A stretch of DNA of 64,000 nucleotides from Alkalihalophilus pseudofirmus OF4 (GTDB lineage: Bacteria > Bacillota > Bacilli > Bacillales > Bacillaceae_D): the NCBI RefSeq assembly GCF_000005825.2, contig NC_013791.2:1550001-1614000 (forward strand), given 5' to 3'. The translations under genes were made by a program, and so were the position numbers. Below the pieces are notes generated by a model. The model saw only the letters and a program-made list of their open reading frames with translations, was not told where the DNA came from and ran no database searches. Shown here piece after piece: positions 35,783 to 44,048 of the stretch; positions within the stretch are counted from its first letter, which is position 1, and the number at the start of each line of letters is the position of its first letter.

Positions 35783-35822
35783 ATAACAAAACCACTTATT
35801 AAATTAAGTGGTTTTGTTATGT
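35783..35822 (+). terminator. intrinsic terminator after 32-residue gene
   Basis: AACAAAACCACTTA and TAAGTGGTTTTGTT form a long stem with T-rich flank. Confidence 0.85.
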
Positions 35823-35894
35823 AACAGACATAGGCTAATTACATAAATATAGGTAAATACTAAGCTGCTTCTTTCACGTTCAGGAACACTAGAC

Positions 35895-35923
35895 TTGCAA
35901 AATAGAATAAAATCAGGTATAGT
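35895..35923 (+). promoter_or_regulatory. SigA promoter upstream of csp leader
   Basis: TTGCAA (35895-35900) and TATAGT (35918-35923) are 17 bases apart. The predicted transcript start is near 35930, about 300 bases before the cold-shock gene. Confidence 0.72.
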
Positions 35924-35929
35924 TTAGTT

Positions 35930-36175
35930 AACAGTTTAATTCTTCATCAATATCAAGCGCATTTCAATCAGCTGGCGCGGTCATCGGAGCCGCAAGGATG
36001 AAAGAGAGGCAGGGCTTTTATTGTTTGGAAGAATAGAACGGGATCTTTTATACCTTCTATATTATTATTGGTAAATCATGAGTAACACAAGCAGAGGTTT
36101 AGTATTCACATGTTATAAGGGATATTCACTCGGTTTAGTGACTGATGTTCCTTATAATATGTGAATTTTTATTTA
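35930..36175 (+). ncRNA. candidate structured leader or small RNA before csp
   Basis: Between a clear promoter and the cold-shock gene lies a 245-base stretch with no gene. It has a GC-rich block (GGCGCGGTCATCGGAGCCGC) and ends in a long stem (ATTCACAT..TTATAAGG pairing with CCTTATAA..ATGTGAAT, 36104-36166) followed by TTTTTATTT. It could be a cold-responsive 5' leader with a conditional terminator or an independent small RNA. No known RNA family was recognised. Confidence 0.55.
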
Positions 36176-36233
36176 CCAAGGATTGTAAATACGATTGGCA
36201 TATTAAGAAATTATTAAGAATGGGGTTTTAAGC

Positions 36234-36437
36234 ATGACACAAACTGGTACAGTAAAATGGTTTAATGCAGAAAAAGGATTCGGTTTTATCGAAGTTGAAG
36301 GCGGAAACGATGTATTCGTACACTTCAGCGCTATCACTGGTGAAGGATTTAAATCTCTTGACGAAGGTCAAGCTGTTGAGTTCGAAATCGTTGAAGGCGA
36401 TCGCGGACCTCAAGCTGCTAACGTTGTAAAACGCTAA
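36234..36437 (+). CDS. cold-shock protein (CspA family)
   Basis: This 67-residue single-domain OB-fold protein carries the RNP1 motif KGFGFIE and RNP2 motif VFVHFSA. Csp proteins bind single-stranded RNA and act as RNA chaperones in the cytoplasm, especially after cold shift. GGGG lies nine bases before the ATG. A long leader precedes it and an intrinsic terminator follows. A close paralogue is at 39.0 kb. Confidence 0.96.
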   Translation: MTQTGTVKWFNAEKGFGFIEVEGGNDVFVHFSAITGEGFKSLDEGQAVEFEIVEGDRGPQAANVVKR

Positions 36438-36448
36438 GCTGCACATAT

Positions 36449-36483
36449 ACAGGTACTGCCCTTATGGGTAGTGCCTTTTTTGT
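36449..36483 (+). terminator. intrinsic terminator after csp
   Basis: AGGTACTGCCC and GGGTAGTGCCT form a stem with a four-base loop, then TTTTTT. Confidence 0.9.
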
Positions 36484-36606
36484 TTTTATGCTGAATTTTT
36501 AATTCTTCCTTCTTAGTCTACTAGCTTACAGGTTTAAATGCAGTGCTCTTGTGGAATAGTTACATAAGATTATTTCTAAAATGAACGTATAAATGGAGGA
36601 GATAAG

Positions 36607-36765
36607 ATGAAACAAGAGGTTGAACCAAACTTATTAGAAATGAGAAAGAAAATTAATATGATGAAAGATGACAGGCACCAATATAAAAGAGAAGCTTTTA
36701 TTGAGGTGTATGAAGAATACATTGAAATGCTAGAAGCTCAAATTGAAAAAATGAACCGCTTCTAA
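36607..36765 (+). CDS. 52-residue helical protein of unknown function
   Basis: This small, strongly charged protein (MKQEVEPNLLEMRKKINMMKDD to AQIEKMNRF) is predicted to be helical, possibly a coiled-coil hairpin. GGAGGAGAT precedes the ATG and a perfect terminator follows, so it is probably a real gene. No family is recognised. Confidence 0.65.
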   Translation: MKQEVEPNLLEMRKKINMMKDDRHQYKREAFIEVYEEYIEMLEAQIEKMNRF

Positions 36766-36768
36766 TAC

Positions 36769-36812
36769 AAATACCCCTGATCAGTCAGATGAAGATCAGG
36801 GGTATTTTATAT
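36769..36812 (+). terminator. intrinsic terminator
   Basis: AATACCCCTGATC and GATCAGGGGTATT form a 13-base stem, then TTTATATTTTT. Confidence 0.88.
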
Positions 36813-36925
36813 TTTTACGTATTAAAAACTTCATAGTTAAATAGGTGCTGGTAAAAAGAACTAGAATATAACATGATCTTCCTTTATACTTATTTTAATA
36901 AGAACATAAAGGGGGAGTTTATGTG

Positions 36926-37057
36926 ATGAAAGACTTAGTTAAACAAGTGCAAAAAGAGCTGAGCCAAGAAGGTAGAAAAGACGCTGTGTTATCTAAGGAA
37001 GTGTGTGACAAGATGAATAAGGCCGGTATTCCGTTTATCGGATATTGCGGAAATTAA
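36926..37057 (+). CDS. 43-residue protein of unknown function
   Basis: This small protein (MKDLVKQVQKEL to GIPFIGYCGN) has a helical N-terminal half and two cysteines. GGGGGAG lies eight bases before the ATG at 36926, and a bidirectional terminator follows the stop. No family is recognised. Confidence 0.6.
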   Translation: MKDLVKQVQKELSQEGRKDAVLSKEVCDKMNKAGIPFIGYCGN

Positions 37058-37059
37058 TA

Positions 37060-37095
37060 AAAAAACATGGACCGAAGCCGGTCCATGTTTTTTTG
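37060..37095. terminator. bidirectional terminator
   Basis: AAAACATGGACCG and CGGTCCATGTTTT form a stem with A/T runs on both sides, shared by the 43-residue gene and the AbgT-type gene. Confidence 0.88.
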
Positions 37096-37099
37096 CTTC

Positions 37100-38638
37100 T
37101 TATGGGTAGTGAATTGGCGAAGCTGGTCCAAGGTCGATCCCTAGAAGCATCCACACAATTAACATAAGAGCCCATACGATTGAGAAGACAATTGAGTATG
37201 GCAGCATTACTGAAATCAACGTACCAATCCCCATTTTTTTATCATACTTTTGAGCGAAGGCAATAATAATTGCAAAGTATGTCATCAATGGAGAAATGAT
37301 ATTTGTTGTTGAGTCGGCAATACGATATGCCATTTGAGTTAATTCTGGTGAATATCCAAGCTGCATCATGATTGGTATGAATACCGGAGCCATAATTGCC
37401 CACTTGGCTGATGCGCTTCCGATAAACAGGTTGATAAAACCAGCTACGATCATAAAAGCAATGACGAGCGGAATACCGGTGAATTGAACACTTTGTAAGA
37501 ATTCAGCACCATATACTCCAAGTACGAGGCCCATGTTTGTTTCGTTAAAGAAAGCAACAAATTGACCTGCGGTAAATGCGAGTACAATAAACATCCCCAT
37601 TGAAGCCATTGTATCTGACATTTGGTTTGCAACATCTTTATCGTTTTTAATCGTTTTCGTCATAACTCCGTAAACAATACCTGGAATTAAGAACACAAAT
37701 AAGATGACAGGACCTAATGAACGCATAAATGGCGAGTTTACAACTGGGTTAGGACCATCTCCGCGAAGCGGGCCCCATTCTGGCACAATTAATAAAGCCA
37801 TTACAGCGATTGTTGCCAACATAGAAATACCAGACCACAGTAATGCTTTCTTCTCATTAGAGCTTAAGTAGTCAATCTTTTCAGCTTCGTCAGATTCTGT
37901 CTTTTTATATGACCCTAAGCGAGGTTCAACTAGCTTCTCTGTAACGAATGTACCAGCGATTGTTAATACAAATACTGAAACCATAATGAAGTAATAGTTC
38001 ATGGCAATATTAATCGTTTCAGCGTAAGCTGGATCAAATGTTGCAGCGGCTTGTCTTGTTAATTCCCCAAGCATTGGATCTGTTGCCGATAAGAACAAGT
38101 TAGCACTGAATCCAGCAGAAACCCCAGCAAAAGCAGCTGCAAGACCCGCCAGCGGGTGTCTTCCTAAAGCGATGAATAATAATGCACCAAGCGGCGGTAA
38201 GACAACATAACCTGCATCAGATGCCACACTTGACATAATTCCAGCAAATACAAGTGCTGCTGTAATTAAACGCTTTGGCACGGATGTTACAAGTCCTCTT
38301 AGTGCTGCACTGATTAATCCGCTGCGCTCAGCGACCCCGATCCCGATCATCGTCGCAAGTACGACCCCGAGTGGAGCGAAATTGATAAAGTTACTTACCA
38401 TATTAGTGACAATATAATGTATGCCCTCTGATGAAAGTAAGTTTGTAATAGTTACTTCTACACCAGGTTCAGCTGGGCTCTCTACGCTTATATTCAAGCT
38501 TGAGAGAATAGCAGAAGCGAAAACAACCAGCACCGCAAGGATCGCAAACAGCGTAATTGGGTGAGGCAGTTTGTTACCGGTGACTTCAATAAAAGTTAAA
38601 AATTTATTAAAGGCACCTTGCTTTTTACCTTTTTCCAT
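37100..38638 (-). CDS. AbgT-family transporter
   Basis: This 512-residue membrane protein has about twelve helices and the AbgT signatures (LPHPITLFAILAVLVV, SDAGYVVLPPLGALLF, GLAAAFAGVSAGFSANL). AbgT proteins import p-aminobenzoyl-glutamate or export sulfonamide-type compounds. The C-terminal half holds SASAKWAIMAPVFIPIMMQLG. The ribosome site AGGGGAG is farther from the ATG than usual. No aminohydrolase genes (abgAB) lie beside it. Confidence 0.92.
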   Translation of the reverse strand: MEKGKKQGAFNKFLTFIEVTGNKLPHPITLFAILAVLVVFASAILSSLNISVESPAEPGVEVTITNLLSSEGIHYIVTNMVSNFINFAPLGVVLATMIGIGVAERSGLISAALRGLVTSVPKRLITAALVFAGIMSSVASDAGYVVLPPLGALLFIALGRHPLAGLAAAFAGVSAGFSANLFLSATDPMLGELTRQAAATFDPAYAETINIAMNYYFIMVSVFVLTIAGTFVTEKLVEPRLGSYKKTESDEAEKIDYLSSNEKKALLWSGISMLATIAVMALLIVPEWGPLRGDGPNPVVNSPFMRSLGPVILFVFLIPGIVYGVMTKTIKNDKDVANQMSDTMASMGMFIVLAFTAGQFVAFFNETNMGLVLGVYGAEFLQSVQFTGIPLVIAFMIVAGFINLFIGSASAKWAIMAPVFIPIMMQLGYSPELTQMAYRIADSTTNIISPLMTYFAIIIAFAQKYDKKMGIGTLISVMLPYSIVFSIVWALMLIVWMLLGIDLGPASPIHYP

Positions 38639-38640
38639 GA

Positions 38641-38952
38641 GTTAGAAAAGCTCCCCTCTAATATGTAATTTTCTGACGATTAGCATCTTAGATTAGACAC
38701 GTCATTCATTCTACATCACAAATAAGAGGAGATGAAACAAGAATTCTAAAAGACCGAAAAAATGAATCATAAGTCCTATAAATATTCTAAAATAGTATTT
38801 GAATAATCTGATAAAGGGGATTTTATCGGAAAACTCATAAAAATCTAACGCATAAACGCTTTAAATAGCTGAAGTAACCGACATCGGTGTTAAATTCAAG
38901 AGTCTCGCTTTATACCATCATTATTATTTTTAAAAAGTATTTACAGGAAAAT
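38641..38952. other. intergenic region upstream of AbgT-type gene
   Basis: The gap holds the AbgT gene's promoter region and is AT-rich. No gene, RNA family or strong hairpin was seen before the csp terminator. Confidence 0.5.
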
Positions 38953-38979
38953 AAAAAACCCCACCGAAGTGGGGTTGTA
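38953..38979 (-). terminator. intrinsic terminator of second csp
   Basis: Read on the minus strand, AACCCCAC and GTGGGGTT form a stem followed by TTTTTTATTTT, just after the csp stop. Confidence 0.9.
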
Positions 38980-38995
38980 TCTAGGCGATTCTAGA

Positions 38996-39196
38996 TTATG
39001 CTTTTTGAACGTTAGCAGCTTGCTCGCCACGGTTACCTTCAACGATTTCAAATGTTACTGCTTGACCTTCTTCAAGAGTTTTGAAACCATCAATTTGGAT
39101 CGCTGAGAAGTGAACGAATACATCGTCTCCACCTTCGCGCTCGATGAAACCGAAACCTTTTTCTGCGTTAAACCATTTTACTGTACCTTCTAACAT
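38996..39196 (-). CDS. cold-shock protein (CspD-like)
   Basis: This 66-residue OB-fold RNA-binding protein begins [19 protein letters not shown] and carries RNP2 VFVHFSA. AGGAGG lies seven bases before the ATG at 39196; a longer in-frame extension is not used. It is closely related to the 36.2 kb csp but has a different leader. Its upstream 280 bases to merR hold both promoters. Confidence 0.95.
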   Translation of the reverse strand: MLEGTVKWFNAEKGFGFIEREGGDDVFVHFSAIQIDGFKTLEEGQAVTFEIVEGNRGEQAANVQKA

Positions 39197-39414
39197 TGTA
39201 TTTCCTCCTAGAAGTGCCATACGCACTAATTGTATTACTATTCTCGTCATTAATAATGTTCAAGAGGAAATCAACATCAGTTTCTTTCTTCTAGCACCTT
39301 AAGAACGATCAAAAATAAGTACCTTAACTTTACCATAAGAATGGTTTTTCAAGCAAGGTCTTTTTAGCAGAAAGCTGGAAATTATCAATTGGAAAAGGAA
39401 TTTTGTGATTTTTC

Positions 39415-39443
39415 TTGAAATTAACGTTAACGTAAATGATAAG
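39415..39443 (+). promoter_or_regulatory. MerR-type operator inside promoter
   Basis: An 18-bp near-perfect palindrome (ATTAACGTTAACGTAAAT, 39420-39437) overlaps the last base of a TTGAAA -35 box and fills the spacer before a weak GATAAG -10 box (39438-39443). The core resembles LiuR-type MerR sites and lies upstream of a merR gene, suggesting autoregulation. Confidence 0.65.
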
Positions 39444-39476
39444 CTCAAAGTAGAGATTCGAAGGGTTGTGCTGTGC

Positions 39477-39860
39477 ATGTACAAGATTAGGGGGCTCGCA
39501 GAAGAGTTTCAGGTGACGACAAGAACAATCAGGTATTATGAAGAGCTGAATTTACTTACCCCTAAACGATCAAGCGGGAATCAGCGTATCTATACAAAAA
39601 AAGATCATGTACGTCTGAGGCTAATTCTTAGAGGAAAAAGATATGGATTTACATTAGAGGAAATTAAAGAAATGATTGGGTTGTTTGAAGAGGATTCAAC
39701 CGGGACAAAGCAATTGTCACGAACTATTTTATATGGAGAAAAAAAGATTAAAGAAATTGAGTGCAGGATGAGTGAGCTTGAACAATTAAAAAGTGAAATG
39801 ACAGACATGTTAACAGATCTAAAAGCAAGGTTGTGCCAGAAAGGTTTATCTCAAAAATGA
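39477..39860 (+). CDS. MerR-family regulator
   Basis: This 127-residue regulator has the MerR helix-turn-helix with wing (RGLAEEFQVTTRTIRYYEELNLLTPKRSSGNQRIYTKKD split over residues 4-42), then a coiled-coil dimerisation helix. No cysteine cluster for metal sensing is present. It lies 20 bases before an acyl-CoA dehydrogenase gene, as in fatty-acid or branched-chain catabolic units controlled by LiuR-type MerR proteins. The ATG at 39477 is the natural domain start; the frame opens earlier. Confidence 0.88.
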   Translation: MYKIRGLAEEFQVTTRTIRYYEELNLLTPKRSSGNQRIYTKKDHVRLRLILRGKRYGFTLEEIKEMIGLFEEDSTGTKQLSRTILYGEKKIKEIECRMSELEQLKSEMTDMLTDLKARLCQKGLSQK

Positions 39861-39880
39861 AGCGTCCAGGGGGAGCGAAC

Positions 39881-41551
39881 ATGAACTTTTATCAGAATGA
39901 TCCGGTACTAAAAAAAATTTTAAAGACACATTTGGATTCACGAATGTTTAATTGGGCTGATAAGCAGCTTGAATCATTTGGTGAAATGTGCGGGACCGTA
40001 ATTGATGAGCGAGCAAAGCATACAGACCGTGAAGGGCAGCCTAAACTGGTGAAATACAATCAGTTTGGGGAAGACATATCTCATATTTGGGTGAACGAAG
40101 GCTATAAGCAAACGGTAAGAGAGACATATCAAACTGGAATTGTTGGGTATGTTCATAAAAAAATACCTGAGCTGAATACAAAAGGAAATTACATGTATTC
40201 ATATGCACAAGGCTATCTCCTCTCACAATCTGAGCCTGGTTTCTACTGTCCTGTGACCCTCTCAATGGCAACTGCTCTTCTGTTAGAGAAGTACGCAAAC
40301 GAAGATGTGAAGGAACGTTTTTTACCACATGTATTATCAACGGGTGAAACAGAATTGTATGAAGGGGCAACGTTTCTAACTGAAAGACAAGGCGGCTCTG
40401 ATGTAGGAGCTAATGAAGTGGCTGCAGTAAAGAACGGGGACCATTATTTGATCAGCGGGGAAAAATATTTTGCTTCAAATGCGGGGGTGTGCGGCGTTGC
40501 CATGGTGCTTGCAAGAGGTGATGGAAGCTCATCAGGTACAAAGGGGTTAAGCTTATTTGCTGTACCTTGGAGATTAGAGGGTGGGGAATTAAATGGAATA
40601 AGCATCCGCCGTTTAAAAGATAAGCTTGGAGTAAGGGCTGTTCCGTCAGCGGAAGTGGAATTTACCAATGCTAAGGCTTATTTAGTAGGAGATGAATCTA
40701 AGGGTATTTATTACATGATGGAAGCGCTTAATTTATCTCGTATTTGTAATGCGGTCGCTTCAATTGGCATTATGAGACGTGCGTATCAAGAGGCCCTTCG
40801 TTATGCTTTTAAGCGTGAAGCATTTAAGAAACAGTTAATTGATTACCCAATGGTGCAGGAAAGTCTGCTTGCCTTATGTGTTAAACATGAAATAGAAACT
40901 GTCGCTATCTTTGATTTAATAAAGGAATATGACCTGCTTATGAATGATGATCAAAAGGATCAAAAGGATCATGAACAGGCAGCATATGTCCGGCTGTTGA
41001 TTGCCATCTTGAAGAAAGAAACAGCTGAACAAGCAATTCATTTTTCACATGAGGCGATAGAACTGCTTGGTGGAAATGGGTATATAGAAGATTTTGTGAC
41101 ACCGAAGCTGTTAAGGGACGCACAGGTCCTGACGGTATGGGAGGGAACGGCTAATATATTGGGACTTGAGTTGTTACGTCTCATGAAGAAAACGCATGTC
41201 CATAAGCAATTCAGTAAGCGTATAAAAGCGTTTGTGGAAAGTGATTTGAAGCAGTTTGAGCAGGAGAAAGAGATCTTGTCTAAAGAGCTGCATGCACTAA
41301 ATCGCATGACCACATATATTGAGCGAGCGGATGAAGAGACACAAACGTATTACGCTAAAAAAATCGCTGTGAAGATGGTTGGGATTTTTGAAGCGAAAAC
41401 GGCCATCCAGTGGGCAAATAATGGTTCAGAGCGTGAAAGGGTTCTATTAAAACGCTATATGCAGCAGACATTTCAACATGATTGTTCATTTGAAGATGCA
41501 GCAAGCTTAAAAGAGGATTTCGATAAAGTGGTCCTGCAGCACGCGTATTAG
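39881..41551 (+). CDS. acyl-CoA dehydrogenase-family protein
   Basis: This 556-residue flavoprotein resembles the AidB/very-long-chain acyl-CoA dehydrogenase group. It shows EGATFLTERQGGSDVG for FAD/substrate binding, ISGEKYFASNAG, and the C-terminal LLGGNGYIEDF and VWEGTANILGLELLRLMKK motifs. A catalytic glutamate cannot be assigned confidently. The ATG at 39881 follows GGGGGAG. It is co-transcribed with the merR gene and ends at a strong terminator. The substrate class (fatty acyl- or branched-chain acyl-CoA) is inferred only from the regulator. Confidence 0.88.
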   Translation: MNFYQNDPVLKKILKTHLDSRMFNWADKQLESFGEMCGTVIDERAKHTDREGQPKLVKYNQFGEDISHIWVNEGYKQTVRETYQTGIVGYVHKKIPELNTKGNYMYSYAQGYLLSQSEPGFYCPVTLSMATALLLEKYANEDVKERFLPHVLSTGETELYEGATFLTERQGGSDVGANEVAAVKNGDHYLISGEKYFASNAGVCGVAMVLARGDGSSSGTKGLSLFAVPWRLEGGELNGISIRRLKDKLGVRAVPSAEVEFTNAKAYLVGDESKGIYYMMEALNLSRICNAVASIGIMRRAYQEALRYAFKREAFKKQLIDYPMVQESLLALCVKHEIETVAIFDLIKEYDLLMNDDQKDQKDHEQAAYVRLLIAILKKETAEQAIHFSHEAIELLGGNGYIEDFVTPKLLRDAQVLTVWEGTANILGLELLRLMKKTHVHKQFSKRIKAFVESDLKQFEQEKEILSKELHALNRMTTYIERADEETQTYYAKKIAVKMVGIFEAKTAIQWANNGSERERVLLKRYMQQTFQHDCSFEDAASLKEDFDKVVLQHAY

Positions 41552-41552
41552 C

Positions 41553-41602
41553 CAAGACCGCTCCAATGGATGCAGCTATCGATTGGAGCGGTCTTATTTC
41601 TA
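41553..41602 (+). terminator. intrinsic terminator after acyl-CoA dehydrogenase
   Basis: AAGACCGCTCCAAT and ATTGGAGCGGTCTT form a long stem followed by ATTTCTATTTC. Confidence 0.9.
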
Positions 41603-41726
41603 TTTCCATATATTCAACTAGAACCATTGATTTATTAGGCATTTTTCGTCTATTATTAAAGGTGCGTTGTTTTTACGTTAAGAAATAAAAACAGAAATTG
41701 TTCGGATGAAGTAGGAGAGACGGCTA

Positions 41727-43565
41727 ATGACAATTAAACGAAATGACCCATGTGTATGCGGCAGCGGCAAGAAGTACAAGAAATGCTGCATGAATAAAGA
41801 AACGGTAAAGGTAGTCGCTGAACAACAGCGTGAGCACTATATTGCGAAACGTAAACAAGTGATTGAAAAATTACGTATGTATGTGAAAGAAACATTTACG
41901 GTAAAAGAACGTTTTATGCTTGAAAAAGAATTTGATGAACGTTCAAACCATGCTGTTCCAAAGGAATTAAAAGCTTCATTTACAGAGCTGTGGCTGTTGT
42001 TTTTCAACAAAAGTTCAAAAGGCCGGTTAATCACGGCATTTTTAGAAGAACGCAAGGATCTTCTTACTGCTGAAGAATATGAGATGATCCAAAAATGGAG
42101 CACGTTAACACCGCGTCTTGTTCAAGCAGTTGATCGTAAAGAAAGCAAAGTCACGTTTAAAGATCGTTTAAATGACGATGTATATACAATGACGCTGACA
42201 GATGAGGGTGAGCGATCTTTTGCCCCTTGGTATGGAACATTTAGTCTAATCGAAGATCTTAATCAAGAATCTATTTTTTACGGTGTGAGAATGTTTGAAG
42301 GACCGTTAAATCTTGAAGAAGCAGCTACTTATGTAAAAGAGAGAGCAAAACAGACAAAAGAAACAGTTGACACGTTGTTAGTGAATGAATTTCCAGAAAT
42401 ATTGTCTGCCTTCATTAAAGGTCAGCAAAATGAAGACTCTAATAAAATGAAAATTGTCAAACAATTCAAGGCACAATGGAAAGTCGAAAATGAGAATGAA
42501 CTTATAACATACCTAGAAAAACAGCCTTCTATTTATTTAGAGAACTGGTCAGAGAAGGAAAAAATGGCTAGTTTCATTCTTGACTGGTATCGTTATACAG
42601 ACTCAGAAATGTCTGGTGATGTTCTGACGACTGAAGTAAAAAGCACGCTTAAAGTCCAGGATAACATCGTAGAAGTGGAAGCATTCGATTCTGATTCAAT
42701 GAACGAGGTCAAAAATAGCTTAAATGGACTTACTTCTGTCTCGTTTATGAATGAGGGCACGAAAGAATGGGAGATTCCATATCATGCCGAAATGAAAAAT
42801 ATGCTTGTGCAAATTAATCCAGAACTTCCAAAGCATTTTTCGCTTTTTGCTCAAAATAATATTGAAGCTCAGCTTGATAAGCCATATTCAACTGAAGAAA
42901 AACGTACGATAAAAGAACTTGTTCGTGCTGATGAAATTGAAAAAGTAGAAGGATGGCTGCGTCAATCTGAATACAATGTATACATCGCTCAAAAAAATAA
43001 ACTTGGACAAGTAGAAGTAACAGCAGACTATAACACGCTTAGAGAAGAGCTGAATCTGCCTATGTCCCCATTTGTAACGGGTGGTCGTAAGAGGGTTACA
43101 AAGCAAGAACATATCCCAACAGATTTAGATCAGTCTGAAGCTGCGGACGGGGCAAAAGCCAAACAAGAAGGTCAAGCTTTGGATGATGCTTATGATGAGA
43201 AAACAGCGTTAGATCTCTATCTTGAGCTAGAAACGTTCAAAGAAGAAAAGACGAACGGAAAGTCTGATGCGACAGTACGAAAGTATTCAAATAGTGTAGA
43301 GATCTTTGCTGGCTTATTGAATGCAATGGATATAAAAACGTGGAGTGAGCTTACTAAAGAAAAATGGGAAGCTCTATTATGTTTTAGATTAAAAGAAACC
43401 TATTCTACTTTGAGCAAAACGCAGAGTAAGGACTTTGTCAGCGTCCTAAGAGCTTTTGTTAAATGGCAGGATAAAAAAGAGGGCACGTCTGTTATTGAAT
43501 GGGTAACACCATTATTAAAAGAAGTCGAATCCATGTATGTGAAACAGCCGGCAGCAGCTCGCTAA
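41727..43565 (+). CDS. SEC-C motif protein with integrase SAM-like C-terminal segment
   Basis: This 612-residue protein starts with a SEC-C zinc motif (CVCGSGKKYKKCC, residues 10-22). The long middle region is unassigned and acidic. The last 130 residues (ALDLYLELETFKEEKTNGKSDATVRKYSNSVEIF split, then VLRAFVKWQDKK) resemble the SAM-like core-binding domain of phage-type integrases, but no catalytic recombinase domain follows. Function unknown. GTAGGAG precedes the ATG. It is monocistronic and ends in a terminator (43570-43600). Confidence 0.75.
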   Translation: MTIKRNDPCVCGSGKKYKKCCMNKETVKVVAEQQREHYIAKRKQVIEKLRMYVKETFTVKERFMLEKEFDERSNHAVPKELKASFTELWLLFFNKSSKGRLITAFLEERKDLLTAEEYEMIQKWSTLTPRLVQAVDRKESKVTFKDRLNDDVYTMTLTDEGERSFAPWYGTFSLIEDLNQESIFYGVRMFEGPLNLEEAATYVKERAKQTKETVDTLLVNEFPEILSAFIKGQQNEDSNKMKIVKQFKAQWKVENENELITYLEKQPSIYLENWSEKEKMASFILDWYRYTDSEMSGDVLTTEVKSTLKVQDNIVEVEAFDSDSMNEVKNSLNGLTSVSFMNEGTKEWEIPYHAEMKNMLVQINPELPKHFSLFAQNNIEAQLDKPYSTEEKRTIKELVRADEIEKVEGWLRQSEYNVYIAQKNKLGQVEVTADYNTLREELNLPMSPFVTGGRKRVTKQEHIPTDLDQSEAADGAKAKQEGQALDDAYDEKTALDLYLELETFKEEKTNGKSDATVRKYSNSVEIFAGLLNAMDIKTWSELTKEKWEALLCFRLKETYSTLSKTQSKDFVSVLRAFVKWQDKKEGTSVIEWVTPLLKEVESMYVKQPAAAR

Positions 43566-43569
43566 TCGT

Positions 43570-43598
43570 CAGCCGTACATCAAAGGGTGTACGGCTAT
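43570..43598 (+). terminator. hairpin after SEC-C gene
   Basis: AGCCGTACA and TGTACGGCT form a stem with a seven-base loop directly after the stop codon; the downstream T content is modest. Confidence 0.7.
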
Positions 43599-43612
43599 TC
43601 AATATATTTATC

Positions 43613-43631
43613 ATAATATTATTATGTAAAC
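43613..43631. repeat. AT-rich palindromic repeat, copy 1
   Basis: ATAATATTATTATGTAAAC occurs here and again exactly at 55874-55892. With flanks (TATTTA..GTAAAC) it forms an imperfect inverted repeat. Meaning unknown. Confidence 0.6.
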
Positions 43632-43669
43632 TAAAAAGAAAGCTTTTAAAATATCGCTTTCTAAATCAA

Positions 43670-43843
43670 TTAAATTCCCATACGTTTTCTTTGATTATTA
43701 GGCTTTTTCGTCAGCTGACTTGTAAGCGGCTTTGTTTGGTGTGAATTCAGCTGGCGGCCGGTTCCTTGAGATGATTGCTGCTTTTTACGTGCTAGCTGCT
43801 GTTTCATCGCTTCTTGTAAATTAATCTTCTTCTTCTCGTTCAT
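43670..43843 (-). CDS. 57-residue basic protein of unknown function
   Basis: This small, highly basic, glutamine-rich protein (MNEKKKINLQEAMKQQLARKKQ) is preceded by GGAGGGAAG and is probably expressed. Its size and basic charge recall Bacillus small hypothetical proteins, but no family was recognised. It is convergent with the SEC-C gene. Confidence 0.6.
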   Translation of the reverse strand: MNEKKKINLQEAMKQQLARKKQQSSQGTGRQLNSHQTKPLTSQLTKKPNNQRKRMGI

Positions 43844-44048
43844 TCTTTACTTCCCTCCTGTCGTACTCTAAATGGAATAACTTTATCATTATATAGCAAG
43901 CCGCATAGCTTGTCATATGTTTTTTGCTGGATTGAAAGAGGGAATTTACAGGTTTTGTCTCTTCTTTTAAAGGTAATAGGTACTCATGCAGATCAAATGT
44001 GATAAGCAGGGTACATATATCATGAGTCTATCCGAGGAGGAGTGTTAG

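Noticed and set aside
36228-36446. Antisense frame to the cold-shock gene
   Set aside because: It is the mirror of a strongly conserved csp coding sequence and has no start signal.
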